64,000 bases of DNA from Ceratobasidium sp. AG-K (GCA_037039685.1 JAWNGF010000001.1:9238001-9302000), one strand, 5' to 3'; shown: positions 1 through 11,280, counted from the stretch's first letter. Notes: a model not told the origin generated them from the letters alone. Translations and numbers: made by a program.

Positions 1-1718
1 AGATATAGTCTCCAATGTGTTAAAGATTCTATAATAGCCATAAGTTCCTTATCGTGGACGTCGTAGTTGAGCTGAGCCTCGTTGAAAGATTTTGAAAGAA
101 AAGCAATAGGATGTAGGTAGCCATCATCTTGCCTTTGCGACAGGATTGCTCCCATTGCTACTCCACTTGCGTCTGTTTCCAAGAAGAAGGGTTTGTCAGG
201 GTTCGGATGGCGTAGAGTGGGTTCCTTGCTGATCTCCGCTTTTAAGGCTTCAAATGCTTCCTGCTGATTGTTTCCCCATTCCCATTTGTTCTCCTTTCTT
301 GTCAAGGTTGTCAGGGGTTTTGCTAAACGGCTGAAATTCGGTACGAATCTTCGGTAGAAATTCGCGAATCCTAGGAATGCTTGGACTTGCTTGACTGTTT
401 TTGGTTCCTTCCACTCCTTTATTGCTTTGACCTTTTCTTCCTCCATAGAGATGCCCAAATTGCTGATTCCAAGTCCAGTATACGTTAATTTGGTGACAAA
501 GAATTCGCATTTTGGAAGCTTTGCGAAAAGATTTTCCTCCAGTAATATCTTTAGTACTCTTCTGACATCCACGGTGTGTTGGCTTCTGTCCTTGGAGAAG
601 ACCAGGATGTCGTCAATGTATACAATGACACATACGTTGATAAGATCATGGAAAATGTGATTCATATATCTTTGGAAGATGGCGGGCGCGTTTTTTAGTC
701 CAAAAGGCATGACGACGTATTCGAAGAGTCCTTCTTTTGTTCTGAAAGCTGTCTTCCATTCGTCGCCTTCTCTAATTCTGATATTGTTGAAACCCATGCG
801 TAGATCAATCTTGGAGAAAATTTTCGCGTCCTTGATTTTATCCAGGAGGTCTTCCATTAGGGGCATTGGGAATCTGTCGTCCTTTGTAATGGCGTTTACT
901 CCTCTGAGGTCTTGAACAAGTCGTAGCTGGCGAACTGCTCCTGGATTTTTTGGATCAATGGGTTTTTTAACAAAGAAACAAGGTGATGCAATGGGTGATT
1001 TGCTTGGTCGGATCTTTCCCGCTGCGATTTCTTCATCCAGGTATTCTCTTAGTGCAATTGATTCCGCTGGAGAGAGTGGGATTGGTCTGGCCGGTTTTGG
1101 AAGTTCAGCTCCTTCCTTGAAATTGATGGCGCAGTCGTATGGTCGATGATCTGGGATTCTTTTGAATTTCTCTTCACTGAAGACATCGGCAAATTCCTTG
1201 AATTCTTTGGGTAGGTCGTCTATTGAGGCTGTTCTTGCTTTGATGGGTTCTGGCCGCCATGATATGTGCTTCGTTTTCCAATCGATGACCGGGTTTGCTT
1301 CTTCTAACCATTCTAGTCCTAGAATAAGTTTAGTTTCCCCAGTAGGCATAGCAAAGAAGATTTGTTTAAAGGTTCTTCCTTCCACGTCTAGTTCCAGCTT
1401 AGCTTTGAAACGTATTTGGTGAGAGAGTTCCTTTCCCTGGATACCGATTACTTTTCTTGGAGTGGAAAGTTCCATGAGTGGGATGTTGTTGGATCGAGCC
1501 CAAGAGATGTCCAAGAAGTTCTTTGAAGCTCCAGAATCGATGAGGGTTGGGATAGGTTCTGTGATTCCGGCAACATTTGCGTAAACAATGGTTGACTCAT
1601 TTGTTGCTCTAAAGTACATTGTTTCCGTTGCCGGTTTTTTGGTCTCTCCACACACAGTTAGAGGGAGACCCCTTCTTTTCCCGAGTCTTCCATAATTGTT
1701 GCCTCCCTTCCTTTAACG
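1..1718 (-). CDS. Ty3/gypsy Pol polyprotein (protease, RT, RNase H), partial
   Basis: Open minus-strand frame from about 1718 down to base 3 that continues past the left edge. In order: a retropepsin-like aspartic protease with motif DSGAS near 1530; reverse transcriptase with MPFGLKNAP near 700 and the catalytic YIDD box near 620; then the RT thumb/connection and the start of RNase H, including a DKELMAI-type motif near 45. Integrase would lie beyond the window. Pol has no obvious start of its own: its frame opens after a TAA near 1718 and overlaps the end of the gag frame, so expression by -1 frameshifting is likely. No internal stop was found in the parts I translated (1-62, 240-370, 600-720, 1440-1680). 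Role: protease, reverse transcriptase and RNase H of an LTR retrotransposon. Confidence 0.9.
1676..1682 (-). promoter_or_regulatory. Predicted -1 ribosomal frameshift site (GGGAAAA)
   Basis: In the gag frame the heptamer is phased G GGA AAA, which fits the X XXY YYZ rule for simultaneous -1 slippage. It sits inside the gag/pol overlap (pol frame opens near 1718, gag-frame stop at 1658-1660). Pol is in the -1 frame relative to gag. A -1 slip here gives Pol beginning RRGLPLTV. Confidence 0.65.
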
Positions 1719-1762
1719 CTGGGTTCCGTCGTTATCCATTCCTTGGACGGGCATTTGAATGA

Positions 1763-3658
1763 TCAGTGTCCTTCTTGTCCGCACTTCAAGCAGCGGTTGC
1801 TTGCTATCCTTGCTTTGTATACTTCATCGGGTAGCCGCTTTGTAGAGGATTGTCCGCTAGCGGTTGGTTGAGCTGCCTTCTTTCCTGTGGAGACCCTGAT
1901 TTGTTGCAATTTCTGGTCAATAGAGATTGCAATTGAGATCCAACGATCAAGGGAAAGTTCTCGTTCTGTTCCATCTTCATTGATCAGGGTAAGTTCGAAA
2001 CGAGCTAGTTCAGTTTTGACTTCGGATTTCAACCCTTCCTTAAACTGGTTGATCAGAGCTTCCTGTCCCCAGTTTACGTCTACCAGAAGGTATCGGAATT
2101 CCGAAGCATAGTTTGCTACCAAGTTGGTCTGTTTGCATTTGTGAATGTCCGATTCGGCTTTGGCTGTTTTGTTAGGGTCGCTGAACTGTTCCATGAAGTG
2201 TGCCTTGAAGCTTTCCCACGAGGTGAGATTTTGGTTGTTTTCTCCTTGGTTAAGCGATCGTAAGAGTACTTGTGCCCAGTGAGTGGCGGCCTTGTTCTCA
2301 GATTTGAAGTTTGCTAGAGCTTCGCAGATTCTTTCTTCGTTGGAAGTGTATTGATCTCCTAGACGTACGAAGTAGCTCTCCATTTGTGTGATGAACATTT
2401 CGGCGCCCTCTCCCTTTTTTCCGTCAAAGGCTTCTGGACGAGTCACTTTGGGACGACGTGGTCCGTTACCGATGTTTGGATTCTTGGTTAGTTGTTGGAT
2501 TCTTAATTCTAATTTGTCAATCCTGGTAGATTCCGCGTCTGGGTGTGGTGGAGAATTTGATCGTCTGGAGGGAACCCCGTGCAGGGATGCTTCGTCCATT
2601 TCTTCTCGCATGTTGTTGATAGTTTCCTGAACTTCCGTGATTTTGGTAGTGAAGGAGCTTCCTTCCTGTCGTAAGTTTTCTAGTCCTTGTGTTACCGCCT
2701 CGTTCCATTCGAGTTGCCCTTGTCTGGTAGTGTTGAGTTCCTCGCGTATGTTGTTCACTAGTCCTTGAGTGTTGGTAACCTCGTTTTGGAGGCGGGTTAC
2801 GTCTTGACCGACTAGGAAGGAATTATGTTCGCCATTTCTTGCCGAGTTTAGAATGTCCGTTAAGGTGCCTTGTAGGGTGTTGATGGAATCGTTAAAGATT
2901 TGCTGGTTGTTTGCTAGGACTTGTGTGGCCTGTTCTAGGCCGCTAAGCCTTCGATCTATAGTGACTCTCATTCCGTCTATAACCCTAAGGGTGGCGTTGT
3001 GTCTTCCTTCTAGAAGATCGTCCAGGTCGTCTAGATTACTGATTACAGTCCTGTTGCTAGAGCTGGAACTTGAACTCGAGCTTCCTGGATTGCCGGTGCT
3101 TTGTTGTACCGGGGCCAATTGTCTGGAGTAACCCTGTGGGACATACGGTGGTGCTGGAATTGCTGGCGTGACTGGCTGGGAAGCCACTGGGATTGGTCCT
3201 GCATTAGTGATGGTTCCTCCTATTTGGGGGACTGTGGGGACATTTGGAATGTGTGGTGTAGGAGGAGGTCTAATGGGAACAAGTGACACGCCCCCGTGAG
3301 CTTCAGGTTGGGGAGAAAAGAACTGTCTCCTAGTCCCTAGTGGCCACAAGGGACGTGATGGTCCTGGACTTCCAGTTGGAATACAAATTGCAGCTGGGGT
3401 GGGGTCATTTGTGAGATCTCCTGGTTCCCTAGTCGTGATAGTGGGTTCTTCCTCTTGTACAGTTGTCATGTCGGCGATGCCGAACGCTCCTGGCATCGAT
3501 GTTTGGCTTTGGGAGCGTGATCGGACAGGGCCTCCCGCTTGAATTTGTGTGATATCTTGTTTGTTTAGTGATCCTGTGGGCCTTGCTGCCCGACTGGGTC
3601 CTCTTCTTGTTGATATAGTAGATGAGGGGCGTGATCCTCCATCTTCTTGAATAGACAT
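1763..3658 (-). CDS. Ty3/gypsy Gag with zinc knuckle cut by a stop
   Basis: 631-codon ORF starting at a real ATG (3658). The N-terminal half is low-complexity, rich in Pro, Ser and Thr, with a Ser run near residue 190. A Gln/Asn-rich, probably coiled-coil segment follows. A retrotransposon capsid (retrotrans_gag) domain lies around residues 400-570, recognisable by the HFMEQF and EFRYLL-type motifs. The C-terminus enters a CCHC zinc knuckle (CLKCGQEGH) and meets TGA directly after the His. Downstream in the same frame a spacing-correct final Cys (SFKC) and about 30 more codons follow before a TAA at 1658-1660. The TGA is therefore either a recent nonsense mutation or a recoded stop. Gag would form the particle and package element RNA. 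Confidence 0.88.
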   Translation of the reverse strand: MSIQEDGGSRPSSTISTRRGPSRAARPTGSLNKQDITQIQAGGPVRSRSQSQTSMPGAFGIADMTTVQEEEPTITTREPGDLTNDPTPAAICIPTGSPGPSRPLWPLGTRRQFFSPQPEAHGGVSLVPIRPPPTPHIPNVPTVPQIGGTITNAGPIPVASQPVTPAIPAPPYVPQGYSRQLAPVQQSTGNPGSSSSSSSSSNRTVISNLDDLDDLLEGRHNATLRVIDGMRVTIDRRLSGLEQATQVLANNQQIFNDSINTLQGTLTDILNSARNGEHNSFLVGQDVTRLQNEVTNTQGLVNNIREELNTTRQGQLEWNEAVTQGLENLRQEGSSFTTKITEVQETINNMREEMDEASLHGVPSRRSNSPPHPDAESTRIDKLELRIQQLTKNPNIGNGPRRPKVTRPEAFDGKKGEGAEMFITQMESYFVRLGDQYTSNEERICEALANFKSENKAATHWAQVLLRSLNQGENNQNLTSWESFKAHFMEQFSDPNKTAKAESDIHKCKQTNLVANYASEFRYLLVDVNWGQEALINQFKEGLKSEVKTELARFELTLINEDGTERELSLDRWISIAISIDQKLQQIRVSTGKKAAQPTASGQSSTKRLPDEVYKARIASNRCLKCGQEGH

Positions 3659-3845
3659 ATTTATATGTTGTTAAGCTTGTTTTGTAATGTCGTAAGCTTC
3701 TTCTTGGTGGCTATGAGACAAGCCGCGATGGAGAGTGGACGGCACTAAGACCTAAGTGACCTCTTGAACTGCAACACACTTAAGCGTCTGTAGGCTCTTG
3801 AGGGTAGGGGTGGTTCTAAGTGTCACTCAAAGGGGATGTGTTGAC

Positions 3846-4200
3846 AAGACAAAACAAGCTGGGGTTACCAGGCTTGTTGGTCCTCTATATATATTCAAGA
3901 AGTGGCCGAGTCATACAAGGCGCAGCCACATGAGTCACCGCAGTCAACCAGTCAGGAGTGTCCAAGTGAGTCATGCTGTATGAACAGACATGACTCGTAC
4001 AAAGCACAGCCGCGTTACACAATGTAACAGAATAACCACAAGAAGGTGGCAACGCGGCAAACAGAAACGGGAACGTAACAGAAAGAGAGAGACAGGCGGG
4101 CGAGACAATGGGCGAGTCCGATGGAGTGAGCTAGCTCACAACAAAGGCAAAACAAGATGGGGATACCATGCTTGTTGCCACCTCATTATATATTCAGAAA
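3846..4200 (-). repeat. Duplicated promoter-like unit inside the gypsy LTR
   Basis: Two imperfect direct copies of about 55 bp (3846-3900 and 4144-4200), offset by 298 bp. Each carries, on the minus strand, a TATA-like run followed by a conserved block ending near the shared core aaaacaag. The second copy has TATATAATGAGG, the better TATA box. Confidence 0.6.
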
Positions 4201-4540
4201 AGACATGAGTCATACTCATGCCAAGAAACAAGTCATACAAACTAACCAATCAGAAAGCTCTATGAATCATGTCCTATAAAGGAACATGAATTGCCAAGAA
4301 AGGAAGTCGTAAGACAAAAGAAAAAGGAAAATATAAACTGCTCCTGTTTGTCACATCCAGGAATGTATTTTGATCATTCCTGAATGAACATAACATTCTA
4401 TTTAATTCTGAGACACACTTTGCCAAATTTGGCTAATTTGCAAAACATGTAGACTAATCAAGGCACAACATCAACCAACTCAAGCAAATCCAATGGATCT
4501 CCCCTTGGCTTGCAAGCACCAATTTCCTTATGCATGCTCA

Positions 4541-4613
4541 CTTGGATAAAGGAGCACTTGAGAGCACCCAAGTGGCTGTGCCATTGGTGCTTGTTGGTGC
4601 TCCTTTATCCAAG
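4541..4613. repeat. 17-bp perfect inverted repeat in LTR
   Basis: Arm 4541-4557 (cttggataaaggagcac) is the exact reverse complement of 4597-4613. A second inverted pair (4514-4524 and 4583-4593, core caagcaccaat) is interleaved with it in the order A-B-A'-B', so the RNA could fold as alternative stems or a pseudoknot. Confidence 0.8.
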
Positions 4614-4677
4614 CAAGCACGCAGGAGCAAATCAGCACTAACAAGTGCTGGAGGATTTTGGTGACAAAGGTCCAACA

Positions 4678-5599
4678 TCACAAGCAGTTAGCTTGATTCA
4701 AGGTGGGAACACATGGGACAATTGCATGAACAATGTGCAGGCTGTACATTCCCTCACTTGGGGGTAATATGCAGCATTTAGATGCCTTGAGACCAGCAGC
4801 AGCAGCATCAGATGGTAGAAGAGCTAGATAGCCCTGTATATCAAATTCTGAAAGGTAAATACATTTTGAAACCACCTGATCTACTCCCAAACCACTCCCA
4901 TTGTGCTCTGAAACAACAATATTCTCTCCTGCCCCTCCCATGGCTCCCGGAGGGGGTTGGGAGGATTGCGAAGGTTGCCGATGGTGGAGCTAGTCCGTGT
5001 TTGGTTATTTTAACCCAGACGGTGCCGAGGTGGTGAGCGAAGGCAAAGGAGGGTGTCGGCTGGGGAATGAAATGCACATATCCAAACTCCATTTCGAGCC
5101 CACAATGAGAATACCCTTGCAGAGATAGATGCAGACGGGCTAGGAGGTTAGGGGTTACTCCGATAACTTCCCCCAGCTAAGGATAGTAATTTGAATATAA
5201 TACGAGAGGCAAATGGAGCGAGTGTGCGTCCAAGGTTTCATTGTGTCTGCACCCAGTGGCTCCCTGTCAGTTCACGGGTGAATTCGATGGATGCTGCGGC
5301 GTTCTAGGAGGCATTTGTTCGAGATGACAAGACGAACCTTGCGGCTGCGTGGGAGTTCAACTCGGAGGCTCGTAGAAGCGCGAGGGTGAGCATCGCGGAA
5401 TGTGAGTTCAGATTGTCTCTAGAATCATGGGGAAGGGCGTGTGTTTAGCCAGCCGGCACGCACATATCGATTGCAAAATGTCAGTCCGCGCATACAGCTG
5501 GTTTCATAGATAGCTGCACATTATAAATGAAATACAGAGCGACTCAAAAGGTTTAACTTTAGGAGGTGGATTATTACCAAGCGGTGACAATTGGACGGG
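4678..5599. other. Intergenic, no gene recognised
   Basis: I see no convincing coding region. The stretch at about 5338-5460 is similar to 12600-12725 (shared words such as gagttcaa, gtagaagc and gagggtgag), which suggests a diverged dispersed repeat. Confidence 0.5.
5338..5460 (+). repeat. Diverged dispersed repeat, copy 1
   Basis: Shares an ordered series of short matches (gagttcaa..., gtagaagc..gagggtgag, ggcggaatg-like, gggcgtg) with 12600-12725. Too diverged to class. Confidence 0.4.
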
Positions 5600-8500
5600 C
5601 TATGCGAGGCGAGACTCTGCTTGATCGCTCATAATGGTGCTCCATTCCTTGCCACAAGCAAAATTTGTCAGGTCAAGCACCACCGACGAATGAGCGGGAT
5701 CTGTAGAAAACGTGTACACAGCTCGGGGATCATATGGCCGACGATAGTGCGCAGGTAACCACAAGAGGCTAGATTTTCGATCATGCATTACCCAGCCATC
5801 GTGCCCTGAGAGGGGACAGAGTGCCGAGGTGGTTGGTGCAAGCCGTCGTAACTTGGGCCCAGGGGAGTCTACGGCATATGTTTGAGGCTATCAAGAATGT
5901 TAAATCCAAGCAGCGGATTGAGCGTCATGATACTTGCCTGGATGTTCCATAGTCGTACTGTACCATCGTAGGAGCCAGAGACGATGCGGTTCCCATCAGG
6001 TGAAAACGCAACGGATGTTACGGCCCGCGAGTGCCCAATAAACGGCTCGCCAACCATGGTGTGTGACCTTGCGTTCCACAACCGCATTGTACGGTCAGAA
6101 GAACCGGAAATGACAAAGTTACCGTCATGAGAAAATGCGAGGGAATTTACGGGCGCGGAGTGTGCGACAAGCGGCTCGCCAACTGCGGTCCGCGTCTCCA
6201 CATCCCAAAATCGCACCATGTGGTCATCGGAGCCAGAGACGATAAGAGTTCCGTCGGGCGAAAACGCAATACAATTGATTGGCACCGCAAACTCCCATGG
6301 GAGCTCTTGCGTCCCGGGGCTGGGGTCATTCAAACCAGAGGCCATGCCCCGGCGCCTGAGAGGGCGTTCGGAGTGAGTCTGAGATCGCCCAGAGCTATAA
6401 GGAGTGTCGGGACTCTCCAAGCCTGCGACAGCAGGGGTGAATGGGGATAGCTCTCCGTCGGTATGGGCAAGATCATCCAAGGACCTGCCTACCGTGTATA
6501 TGGACTCTTCCGAGATATCTGTAGGGATCACATAGTTGGATTGCAGGACGAGTGGCTTGCCGACCATCATCTGTGTCTTGACATCACAGAACTGCACCGT
6601 ACCATCCTTAGAGCTAGAGGCCAGGACGTTCCCATCGGGCGAGAAAGCGACAGCTGTTACACCCTTGGAGTGTCCAATAAGTACCTTACCGACTGCAGTG
6701 CGAGTTTTGGTATCCCAGAATCGGACAGCATTGTCGGAAGAAGCAGAGACAATATGACTGCCGTTGGGCGAGAAAGCGAGGGAAGTGACTGCTTCAGAGT
6801 GTGCAAAAACTGGCTTGCCAACTGCGGCACGCGTGTTGCCGTCCCACAATCGTAAATTGCTATCCTCGGATCCTGAAGCGAGTAGTTCACCGGTAGGAGA
6901 GAATGCGACCGATGTCACATCACCGCCATGCCCACCAAGCGGTTGACCCTTTAAAGAGTATGAAGCGATATCCCAAACTTGCACAGTTCTATTTTCTAAA
7001 CCAGAGACGATGAGGCTGCCGTCCGGCGAAAATGCAACAGAGGTCACGGGACTCGAATGGCTTGAATGCAGTTGGCTATAGCTATTATGGCGTATGATGA
7101 ACTTCCCTACTTGCGTCTTCTTGTTTTCATGACCAGTATTGACTGCCAGAGGATTGCTGCGAAGCGGGAACAAAAAGGATGGTGCCTGGCCTGGAAGTGC
7201 TCTAGGCTGGTCGGGCTCCTCGCCAAGTGGCTCTTCCGTCACTGTGCGGGCGCTGACATCCCACAAACGCACCGTACCGTCGACGGAGCTTGAGGCGACA
7301 ATGCTTCCATCGCACAAGAATATCGCAGAGGTAACAAATTCCGAATGACCAATGAGCGGCTCGCCGACTGTAGCCCGTTTATTGACATCCCACAGCCTGA
7401 CTGTCATGTCGGATGAGGCAGAGACAATGAATTTGCTGTTGGGGGCGAATGCAGTACTCATAACCCAGCCAGAGTGTCCAATCAATGGTTCGCCAATGGC
7501 TGCGCGTGTAGCGACATCCCACAATCGGAGTGTATTATCATCGGATCCAGAAACGACTAGGTTCCCGTCAGGTGAAAAGGAGACGGACCTGACCCAGTTA
7601 GAATGTCCGACAAGTGGGTCGCCAACTGCAGTGCATGTCGTAGCATCCCACAACCGTATTGTATGATCTTCAGAGCCAGAAGCGACAAGCTTGCTGTCGG
7701 GTGAGAATGAAAGCGTCCTAATCCCACTAGAGTGCCCGACGAGCGGCTTACCGACTTCGGAGTGCGCTCCAGCATCCCATAACCGCACCGTCGTGTCGTC
7801 GGAGCCAGATGCGATGAATTTGCCATCAGGTGAGAATGCAACGGAGATCACGGTGTTGGAGTGACCATAAAAGCGCACTCTAGCCTCATTCTGTGCTTTG
7901 ACATTCCACATTTCCAAATTGTTGCCAGAGCCGGAAACAACCAGTTTGCCATTTGGTGAAAGTGCAATAATCGTCGCATATTTGGAATACCCGAAAAGCG
8001 CCTGATCGATTTGGGTGCCAGTTCGCGTGTCCCATTGCCTGATTCCGCCGTCAGCGCAGCAAGTAATTAGCCGTCGCCCGTCCGCTGCATTGCCAAGCGA
8101 TATGATAGACATTGGATGCTCGAGGCTCCTCAACCAAGCTGGCCAGTCCTCGTCTCCAGTCGTTACGACCACAGTATTAGGGAACGTTGCCTTGAGCTGA
8201 CGAATTGTGACCGACTCTGGAGCGAGGGCCAGCGCAGACACATAAAGGTGCGGCGTGCTTGTGCTAATGACATCGTAGAACCGCAAAATAAACCTGTATA
8301 AATCGGACGCGGATTCCCGTATTCCGTGAGCTTCATCCTGTATGATGCGTGTGTATCGGTATACAAGGTACCTTACGGAGAAGAGGGAAGCACTCACCGG
8401 CAGCCACTTCAATAACCCAAGCAAGCCTTCCGATGCAACATCTAATTGCCCGAGCAAGCTCAAGACTTCTAGCCAGTACAGAACTTGTGATCGATTGAAC

Positions 8501-11280
8501 AGTATGCTCACTTCGGCTAGCAGATTTTGTCCAGGTGAGCCCTTGAGATGATCGATCCAATAAATGCAGCTATAACTGAGGGTGCGGCCAATTTCGGCGT
8601 TTATACGCTTGGAAAGGTCCAAGATTTGGCTGTTGAAAAGATCCGACGTCTCTAGCCCGCATATATTAAACTTTAAGTCCCGTAGCATTGTCTTCAGGCA
8701 CCCCCGTGCGAGCTCCAAGTGTCGATGCACCAGCTCGACATAAAACTCGCCAGAACGGGCGGGATCGGTCGCATAATCGACAAAGCCTAGATCGTAGAAT
8801 CGTATCGCCCCGTTCATCTTCTCGTCGCCATAAAGGACAGCACCAAGGCTTTGCACCACAAACTCAAGCAAATCATGATACGCCTGACCTTGCGACAGAT
8901 ACTGTAGTTCGGAAAGCGAAAGAGGTTGCCGCGAGGAGACCATAACAAGCGAACCGATACATTGACGGAAGACTTCTTTGTTCTCGTCGCCATGGTTCAT
9001 TACGCCTCGGATGACCTGCGCATAGAGCCAATCCAGTTTGTTTGAGTTTTGATCGTCAAGCACGGCGTTAAGTGGTTCTATCGTTGCATCAGCGACTCCC
9101 GTGATATACCTGGCTACAATCGATGCCCAGACGAATTGGCCGTTTGATTTGTCACATAACCTGTCGATACTCCCAGCTGGCCATTCATGTATGCGGGCGA
9201 ATTCGCCAAGTTCTTTCTCGAAGTATGCGTGGATATCCCCGGATGCATTGAAGTCGTGTACGTCGCGGGATGAGACGTGACTGTTGTTGAGTCTTTGGAA
9301 TATTCCCTTGATGTCTCCTTCGGGGCGACTTGTGACAATGACTTTGAGCCATGGAACAAGTTGTGACAGGTCATAAAGGTGTTCAATGAGATCGCATCGG
9401 TCTTCCGTTGATCCACATTCATCGAGGGCGTCGACCAGCACGATAAGCGGTTGCGCGATGGGCAGGTCTTCCAGCCCTCGCATAGGCTTTTTGATCAATC
9501 CCTGATATCTCAAATGTATGGTGGGCGCCACGCATAGTCCTGGATTGCCTTGGATTGCGGCTGCAACCGTTTGTCCGTAAGACTGATTTCCAGAGGCTAG
9601 ACCGTTAGCGATGGTGTTGATCACCCCAAGTGGGTTTCGGAGCTCGGGGCCGTCACACTTGCAGAAAAAGCTAGCCACTAGAAGTTGTTTATCTACCAGT
9701 CGACCACATATCGAATTGGCGATGGCGCTCTTGCCAGTTCCTGCTTGGCCATGGATCCATAACATACGCTGTCGTTCCGATGCATCCGTCGGCCGCTCCG
9801 CCCAGGCTAAAACATTGGTGATAATGTCTTCTCGAGTTCCTTCAAGGCATGCTTGATCCAGATCGTAGCCACTCCTATTAACAATACTCAACCCGCCTAG
9901 ATGAATGCGCGTGGCCGGTAAATCCGGCAAATCTGACGAATCTGGCAAATATAGTGAATCTGGCAGAACTGGCGGAGCTGTTTTAGCATGGGTTCCGTAT
10001 AGGTTAAGAAGTCACTCACCCGGCTCCGGTTCAATAATTTTGCGTATCTGTTTCAATTTCCGAGTCGAATTCCGCTCGCAGTCCCTTGAACCTGTTCAAA
10101 AGTTCATTGGCAGTGTGTTGGTCATCCGAGTCGAGCAAGTCGTGGAACACGTGGAATACGTCTACCACGTTTATTAGCTTCAAGTCGAGTAGATTATCGC
10201 TCCACGTACCATTTCGCCTGAGCTCCTGATCTCGAACATATAGGAATACATCTTCGAATAACACAATAATTCCCTCAATCACGTTCCTGAGGGGCTCAAG
10301 GTGCGTGCGCTTCTTGGCGAGCTCCACAAGGTCGCCGAATCCAGACAAAGCTTCCAATAGCGCTTGAGTATCTTGCCTCAGATGCGGATGCCCCCTGAGT
10401 TTCTGTGACAAAAACAAAGATCCCGGTAAGTATATTTCAGCCAGTGTACCACATTATCATACTGACATCCCAGACATTCGAGCACACCGAAAATATCATT
10501 TTGGCAGGTGGATAGACCTAAAGTTGCATGCTGTTTAGTAACTGTGGACAGTGTAACTAGTAGCTAAGATACGTACCTCAGCGACGACGTTGCTGAAATC
10601 TAGGATCGCTTCAAACAAACGTTGGGTATGGCCTACAGTTTCTCGCACACTCGGTGGGGGCCTCGTCTGCTTGAGGTGACGTAGTGCATTTGTGTAGGAC
10701 TGATCCGCCTATATTGAGATTAATGAAATCCGTCCTCGGCGAGGCCAATCGTGAACATACTGTTTCTGGAACGAGCGGTGTAATCTTGGCTATCCACTCT
10801 GTTCCCGGAAATACTGGTAATACCACGGTAAGATTCATTCACGCAGTGGTGTTTATAATACCTTACCAAGGGTTATTTCGGTTAGCGCTTGGACGTTTGA
10901 TATTTCATACGCCTGTGACTTGTGACATTCGTGCCTCAGCGTATGCTTCTCCGATACTTCCAAGGTCACTTTGGATTGAGGGGAGGTGTTGCGACTAGAC
11001 GATAATTAATGCATACGACGCCGGCTGCGGGGCTCAGAGTTCTTACCAGATTATGGGAATTGACCATTTCAGATTCTCGCCGTGCTTGACTCGAGGTAGT
11101 TCATAGACCTCCTGGTCATCGACGAATACTTTGAGATGGATATGATATTTGGATTTGTTGGGTTGAAGCTCGATTGCTAGATAGGGTCAGGCAGCGCCCC
11201 GAGTATCAAGTGTAATGCTCCATACTTTTGATACGATGCCGTATTAGCCCAGCTTGAGGCTCGAGTAGCTTTGTTGCCAT
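5600..11280 (-). CDS. NLR-A: NACHT-WD40 STAND protein, N-terminal frame damaged
   Basis: Exons by homology to NLR-B: 11226-11280 (ATG), 11048-11176, 10867-10994, 10761-10813, 10577-10708, 10467-10517, ~10020-10402, 5938-9977 and 5600-5887. The first four encode a beta-rich, possibly C2-like module; the next three a helical segment. The large exon holds NACHT, with P-loop GQAGTGKSA and Walker B LIVLVDALDE, followed by about a dozen WD40 repeats. A GC-AG intron (5888-5937) precedes a 96-codon last exon with the tail motif DGWV...LLWLP. Known role of the family: ATP-switched sensor, WD40 sensing, N-terminal effector. Two problems: exon 2 lacks one base relative to NLR-B (at 11100/11101), and exon 7 meets TGA before its likely donor. 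The 1,359-codon NACHT-WD40 frame itself is open but has no suitable ATG. It may be a young pseudogene, or the indels may be sequence errors. Confidence 0.8.
5888..5937 (-). other. GC-AG intron of NLR-A
   Basis: 50 nt, donor CAG|GCAAGT, acceptor TTGATAG. Only the GC donor keeps the downstream exon in frame (phase 0). NLR-B has a 49-nt GC-AG intron at the same place. Confidence 0.7.

Larger units (their letters stand above)
3785..4677 (-). repeat. Probable 5' LTR of the gypsy element
   Basis: Non-coding region directly upstream of gag in the element's orientation. The outer end reads TGTTGGACC from 4677, a typical LTR start. The inner end is not resolved; I see no clear CA terminus or primer site and place it roughly at 3770-3800. 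It contains two TATA-bearing near-repeats (3846-3900 and 4144-4200), three perfect TGAGTCA boxes and a 17-bp inverted repeat (4541-4557/4597-4613). The partner LTR is off the left edge, so the call rests on position and internal structure only. Confidence 0.55.

Noticed and set aside
3990..4208. 72-codon Arg-rich plus-strand frame
   Set aside because: Lies inside the probable gypsy LTR, antisense to the element; low-complexity.
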